A stretch of DNA of 64,000 nucleotides from Algoriphagus aquaeductus. GTDB taxonomy: Bacteria > Bacteroidota > Bacteroidia > Cytophagales > Cyclobacteriaceae. The notes under the pieces are model-generated. The model was not told the origin of the DNA. It was given only the letters and a program-made list of their open reading frames with translations, and did no database searches. Within the stretch, counting starts at the first letter, position 1; every line of letters starts with the position of its first letter. A program made the position numbers and the translations under genes. The stretch is taken from NCBI RefSeq assembly GCF_003253485.1, contig NZ_QKTX01000004.1, positions 62,001 to 126,000 on the forward strand. The letters are read 5' to 3'. Shown piece by piece: positions 61,362 to 64,000 of the stretch.

Positions 61362-62072
61362 ATGGATTTCAGTACCCAACCTGTGTTGTCTATGACACAG
61401 GCGACTATTTTTCAGGGAGAAAACCCCGTATTGACCGACGTCAATTTCTCCGTGGAACAACATGAATTTGTGTTCCTGATCGGAAGGACCGGAAGTGGCA
61501 AAAGCTCGCTTCTCAAAACCCTTTATGCCGATCTCCCCCTCAAAGCTGGGCATGCAGAGGTGGTGGGATATAATCTCTCCAAAATCAAAACCAAAGAAGT
61601 CCCCTTTCTTCGAAGAAAAATCGGAATCATTTTTCAGGATTTTCAACTGTTTACAGACCGTTCGGTGAGCGAAAACCTCGCTTTTGTACTCAAAGCCACC
61701 GGCTGGACGGATGCGCTCAAAATCAGGGAACGAATCAGTGATGTTTTGCTTCAAGTAGGATTGGTAGATGCACTCAACAAAATGCCCCACCAACTCTCCG
61801 GCGGGGAGCAGCAGCGGATTGTCATTGCCCGTGCCTTACTCAACAACCCCTCCATCCTTTTGGCGGATGAACCTACCGGAAATCTGGATCCGGATGTGGC
61901 GGACGGTATTTTCAAATTGTTTCAGGAAATCAACAAGCAGGGAACTGCCATTCTGATGGCCACTCACAATCATGAATTGCTCAGAAAGTTTCCCTACCGC
62001 GTGCTTAAGTGTGAAAAAGGAAAATTGCTGGACAGCCAATTGCACGACGTTTCGTTCGGTTCTTCTTTTTGA
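61362..62072 (+). CDS. FtsE-like ABC-transporter ATP-binding protein
   Basis: 236 residues. Walker [22 protein letters not shown]-loop FQDFQLF, signature [16 protein letters not shown], Walker [15 protein letters not shown] and H-loop ATHNHELL are all intact. Similarity is to FtsE/LolD-type ATPases; [22 protein letters not shown] and the short length fit FtsE, which with FtsX controls cell-wall hydrolases during division. No ftsX is adjacent, so the partner must be elsewhere and the FtsE label is likely but not proven. Confidence 0.88.
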   Translation: MDFSTQPVLSMTQATIFQGENPVLTDVNFSVEQHEFVFLIGRTGSGKSSLLKTLYADLPLKAGHAEVVGYNLSKIKTKEVPFLRRKIGIIFQDFQLFTDRSVSENLAFVLKATGWTDALKIRERISDVLLQVGLVDALNKMPHQLSGGEQQRIVIARALLNNPSILLADEPTGNLDPDVADGIFKLFQEINKQGTAILMATHNHELLRKFPYRVLKCEKGKLLDSQLHDVSFGSSF

Positions 62073-62147
62073 GGAAAAAATTTTCTTACTTCCCTGTGAA
62101 CAAGACGCAAAAAACGTCCGTTAAGCAATTATCAACCAATTAACCAT

Positions 62148-63545
62148 ATGAGTGCTAAGTATTTGTTTAGGATTTTGCTCTTCGGTCTATTGATCTGGAG
62201 CACCGCAGGATGTAAGGAGGAGGAAGATATCGAGCCCGTGGTAGAAGAGCCGGTTAATCCGAATATCGCCATCAATAAGTGGATCAATGATGTAATGAAA
62301 GAGGTGTATTTATGGCTTGGGGAAATGAAAACTCCGATTGCCAACACTTCTGCTCCGGAAGATTATTTTGAATCACTGCTAAACCGGCCTACGGATCGGT
62401 TTTCGGCGATCTATCCCAATTACAGCGAACTGATCAACTCCCTCAATGGAGTTACTTTGGAAGCAGGATATGAATTTACCCTCTACCGAGAGAGCGCTTC
62501 CAATAACAATGTGATTGCCGAAATCACCTACATAAAAAAGAATAGCCCGGCTGCCACTGCCGGAATGAAAAGGGGGGATTACATCACCCGAATCAACGGG
62601 ACTCAGATGACATTGGACAATTACAGGGTAGTCATCGGGCAAATCAACAAGCAGCATACCCTGAATACCATCAGATTTAACGAGGAGGCGGGAAACTTCC
62701 AAGCTTTGCCGGAATTATCGCTCAATCCCGTACAGCTTGCCGAAAACCCTAATTTCTTAGACTCTGTTTACACCATCAATGGGGAAAAGATTGGATATGT
62801 GGTATATCATTTCTTTGCACCCGGTCCGGGGTCAGGGAGCACTGCTTATGATCAGGAGATGGATGGCATTTTCGCAGACTTGAAAGCCCAGGGAATCCAG
62901 CATTTGATCGTGGATTTCCGATACAACGGGGGTGGATTTGTTACCTCCGCTGTCAATTTGGCCAGTTTGATCGCTCCGGATGTGAAATCAACCGATATTT
63001 TCTCGAAAACCAAATACAACAGCTTCTTGATGCAGTTTGACAACCTCAAGAATGTGCAGACTCCCTTCAGAGCGAAGTCCGAAAACTTAGGCAAAATACT
63101 GAAAGGCAACAGAGTCTATATTCTAACTTCCACTCGGACTGCTTCCGCTTCTGAATTGATCATCAATGGCCTGAAGCCCTATATGGATGTGTTTATCATC
63201 GGAGACAAAACTACCGGTAAAAATGTAGGATCAGTACCATTTGAGGATACCGAAAATCTAACCAATAAATACGGTATGCTGCCTATTGTATCGAGAAGCT
63301 TCAATAGCCTTGACCAATCCGAATACACCAATGGCTTCACACCAAATATCGAAGCTAAGGAATCCACAGAGAGATTGAGACCCTTTGGGGATGTAAGTGA
63401 ACTTTTGCTAAGAAAAGCGATTGAGCAAATTACCGGTACTCCTTCAGGTGCTCGGTTTGAGCAGCTTGACCGCCGAGATGTAGGCAGCACGCTGGATTCC
63501 AAAGTGAGAGCCGGGGTGATGATCGAATCAGTGGATCGAAACTGA
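62148..63545 (+). CDS. S41-family C-terminal-processing-like peptidase, lipoprotein
   Basis: 465 residues. Lipoprotein signal YLFRILLFGLLIWSTAGCKEEED. A helical segment (INKWINDVMKEVYLWLGEM) precedes a PDZ domain near 110-195 (IAEITYIKKNSPAATAGMKRGDYITRINGTQM). The S41 domain has IGYVVYHFF, HLIVDFRYNGGGFVTSAVNLASLI and the catalytic Ser in ILTSTRTASASELIINGL; the Lys equivalent is probably in IIGDKTTGKNVG. It is an envelope protease of the tail-specific type; the substrate is unknown. A terminator follows. Confidence 0.9.
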   Translation: MSAKYLFRILLFGLLIWSTAGCKEEEDIEPVVEEPVNPNIAINKWINDVMKEVYLWLGEMKTPIANTSAPEDYFESLLNRPTDRFSAIYPNYSELINSLNGVTLEAGYEFTLYRESASNNNVIAEITYIKKNSPAATAGMKRGDYITRINGTQMTLDNYRVVIGQINKQHTLNTIRFNEEAGNFQALPELSLNPVQLAENPNFLDSVYTINGEKIGYVVYHFFAPGPGSGSTAYDQEMDGIFADLKAQGIQHLIVDFRYNGGGFVTSAVNLASLIAPDVKSTDIFSKTKYNSFLMQFDNLKNVQTPFRAKSENLGKILKGNRVYILTSTRTASASELIINGLKPYMDVFIIGDKTTGKNVGSVPFEDTENLTNKYGMLPIVSRSFNSLDQSEYTNGFTPNIEAKESTERLRPFGDVSELLLRKAIEQITGTPSGARFEQLDRRDVGSTLDSKVRAGVMIESVDRN

Positions 63546-63566
63546 CAAATCAGACTTACCTTTTCC

Positions 63567-63608
63567 AATCGGGACTTTTTCAAGGAAAGAGTCCCGATTT
63601 TGTTTTTA
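63567..63608 (+). terminator. Terminator of the S41 peptidase gene
   Basis: AATCGGGACT (63567-63576) pairs with AGTCCCGATT (63590-63599), followed by T-rich sequence. Confidence 0.88.
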
Positions 63609-63813
63609 GATCATCCCTAGAAAAACAGCAGCCCAACGATCAAAAAAGTCAAGTTTGGAGAAGCTACTATGGTATTTTTACCATTTTTCGCAGTGGACAA
63701 ACTTCTCAAAACATGGATGTTTTGTTTCCCAATCCCTTGGAATTCTGGGAATAAAACCCCAACTTAATTACAATTACTTTTAAATCAATCGATTACATTA
63801 ACCTTACAAGACC

Positions 63814-64000
63814 ATGAAAAACTTGATTCACGTAAAGCTGAGGAGTCTGATCTTCACTTTAGGATTAGGATTGGCAATGATTTCCTGCCAACCTCAGGAA
63901 AACTTAAGTCCTTCCGATTTGGATGCTCAGGAATTTATCCAGTTCAAAAACGGGGATATAATTCCCGGACAATACATCGTGGTGTTGAATCCAACAGGAA
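63814..64000 (+). CDS. Probable S8-type secreted protease, N-terminal fragment (3' end outside window)
   Basis: 62 codons to the window edge. A lipoprotein-like signal (SLIFTLGLGLAMISCQPQE) is followed by a short linker and IIPGQYIVVLNPTG. That last segment resembles the start of an inhibitor I9 propeptide as found before subtilisin-like S8 domains (PGQYIVVL). No catalytic domain is visible, so the class is an inference from the propeptide and from the habit of this family in Bacteroidota. The ATG at 63814 follows an AT-rich leader with a near-consensus TACTTTTA. Confidence 0.65.
   Translation, partial: MKNLIHVKLRSLIFTLGLGLAMISCQPQENLSPSDLDAQEFIQFKNGDIIPGQYIVVLNPTG

Noticed and set aside
61362..62072. 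Complete ftsEX operon
   Set aside because: No ftsX follows; the next gene is an S41 peptidase after 75 bases.
1..64000. tRNA or rRNA genes, prophage, integron
   Set aside because: No cloverleaf, rRNA stretch, phage structural gene, integrase or attC-like series was recognised by eye; a covariance search could still find a tRNA.

Overview
The window is chromosomal DNA of a member of the Bacteroidota, most likely Cytophagales near Algoriphagus/Cyclobacterium. Family content supports this: PorP/SprF and type IX secretion (T9SS) C-terminal sorting domains, a gliding-motility C-terminal domain, a DUF6089 barrel and an epimerase-type threonine dehydrogenase. So do several promoters matching the Bacteroidota pattern TTTG-N18..20-TAnnTTTG. 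The genus is inference; no rRNA or tRNA gene was seen.

Layout. 0-3.5 kb: end of folP, diadenylate cyclase dacA, and the divergent threonine-to-glycine pair kbl/tdh. 3.5-9.2 kb: three-gene DUF1553/DUF1549 - DUF1501 - DUF2231 cluster with two Planctomycete-type haem c modules. 9.2-12.5 kb: operon of a periplasmic-binding/TPR protein, hemL and an ArsC/Spx-like protein. 12.6-16.5 kb: GLUG/MBG protein with a gliding CTD, plus its PorP/SprF partner. 16.8-24.7 kb: AraC regulator, guaA, phosphotriesterase-like lipoprotein, a four-gene operon ending in a ligase-associated-type exonuclease, an SDR, folE and a PTPS/QueD protein. 25-30.3 kb: envelope genes, namely two convergent L,D-transpeptidases, kdsA, kdsC and a GNAT-nitrilase fusion. 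30.4-34.5 kb: MscS channel, DUF6089 barrel, UspA, GNAT and a secreted RidA.

34.5-40.6 kb is the unusual part. A six-copy tandem array (192-203 bp units) is followed by a LexA-like XRE-S24 repressor and an S23-type four-helix-bundle gene. Next comes a seven-copy array with an exact 101-bp period, then DNA polymerase IV (dinB). The 101-bp units are built from short AAGATAT/GAGATA boxes around small inverted repeats whose arms change in a compensatory way; the same boxes recur immediately upstream of the repressor gene. I infer a possible multi-operator array controlling an SOS-like dinB locus. Downstream, an AAA_14/DUF4143 ATPase gene is bracketed by 54-bp direct repeats that are themselves imperfect inverted repeats.

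40.8-64 kb: TPR sensor kinase with a coupled GNAT, two ferritin-like Tat-type proteins, creatininase-like and pentapeptide-repeat proteins, and a 2209-residue T9SS-exported protein (14 delta-60 repeats, 12 HYR-like repeats of 75 residues, sorting domain) with an unknown partner. Then a 7TMR-DISM kinase/LuxR regulator pair, an M28 peptidase, the SRP RNA gene, a small transaldolase, a FtsE-like ATPase, an S41 peptidase and the start of a probable S8 protease.
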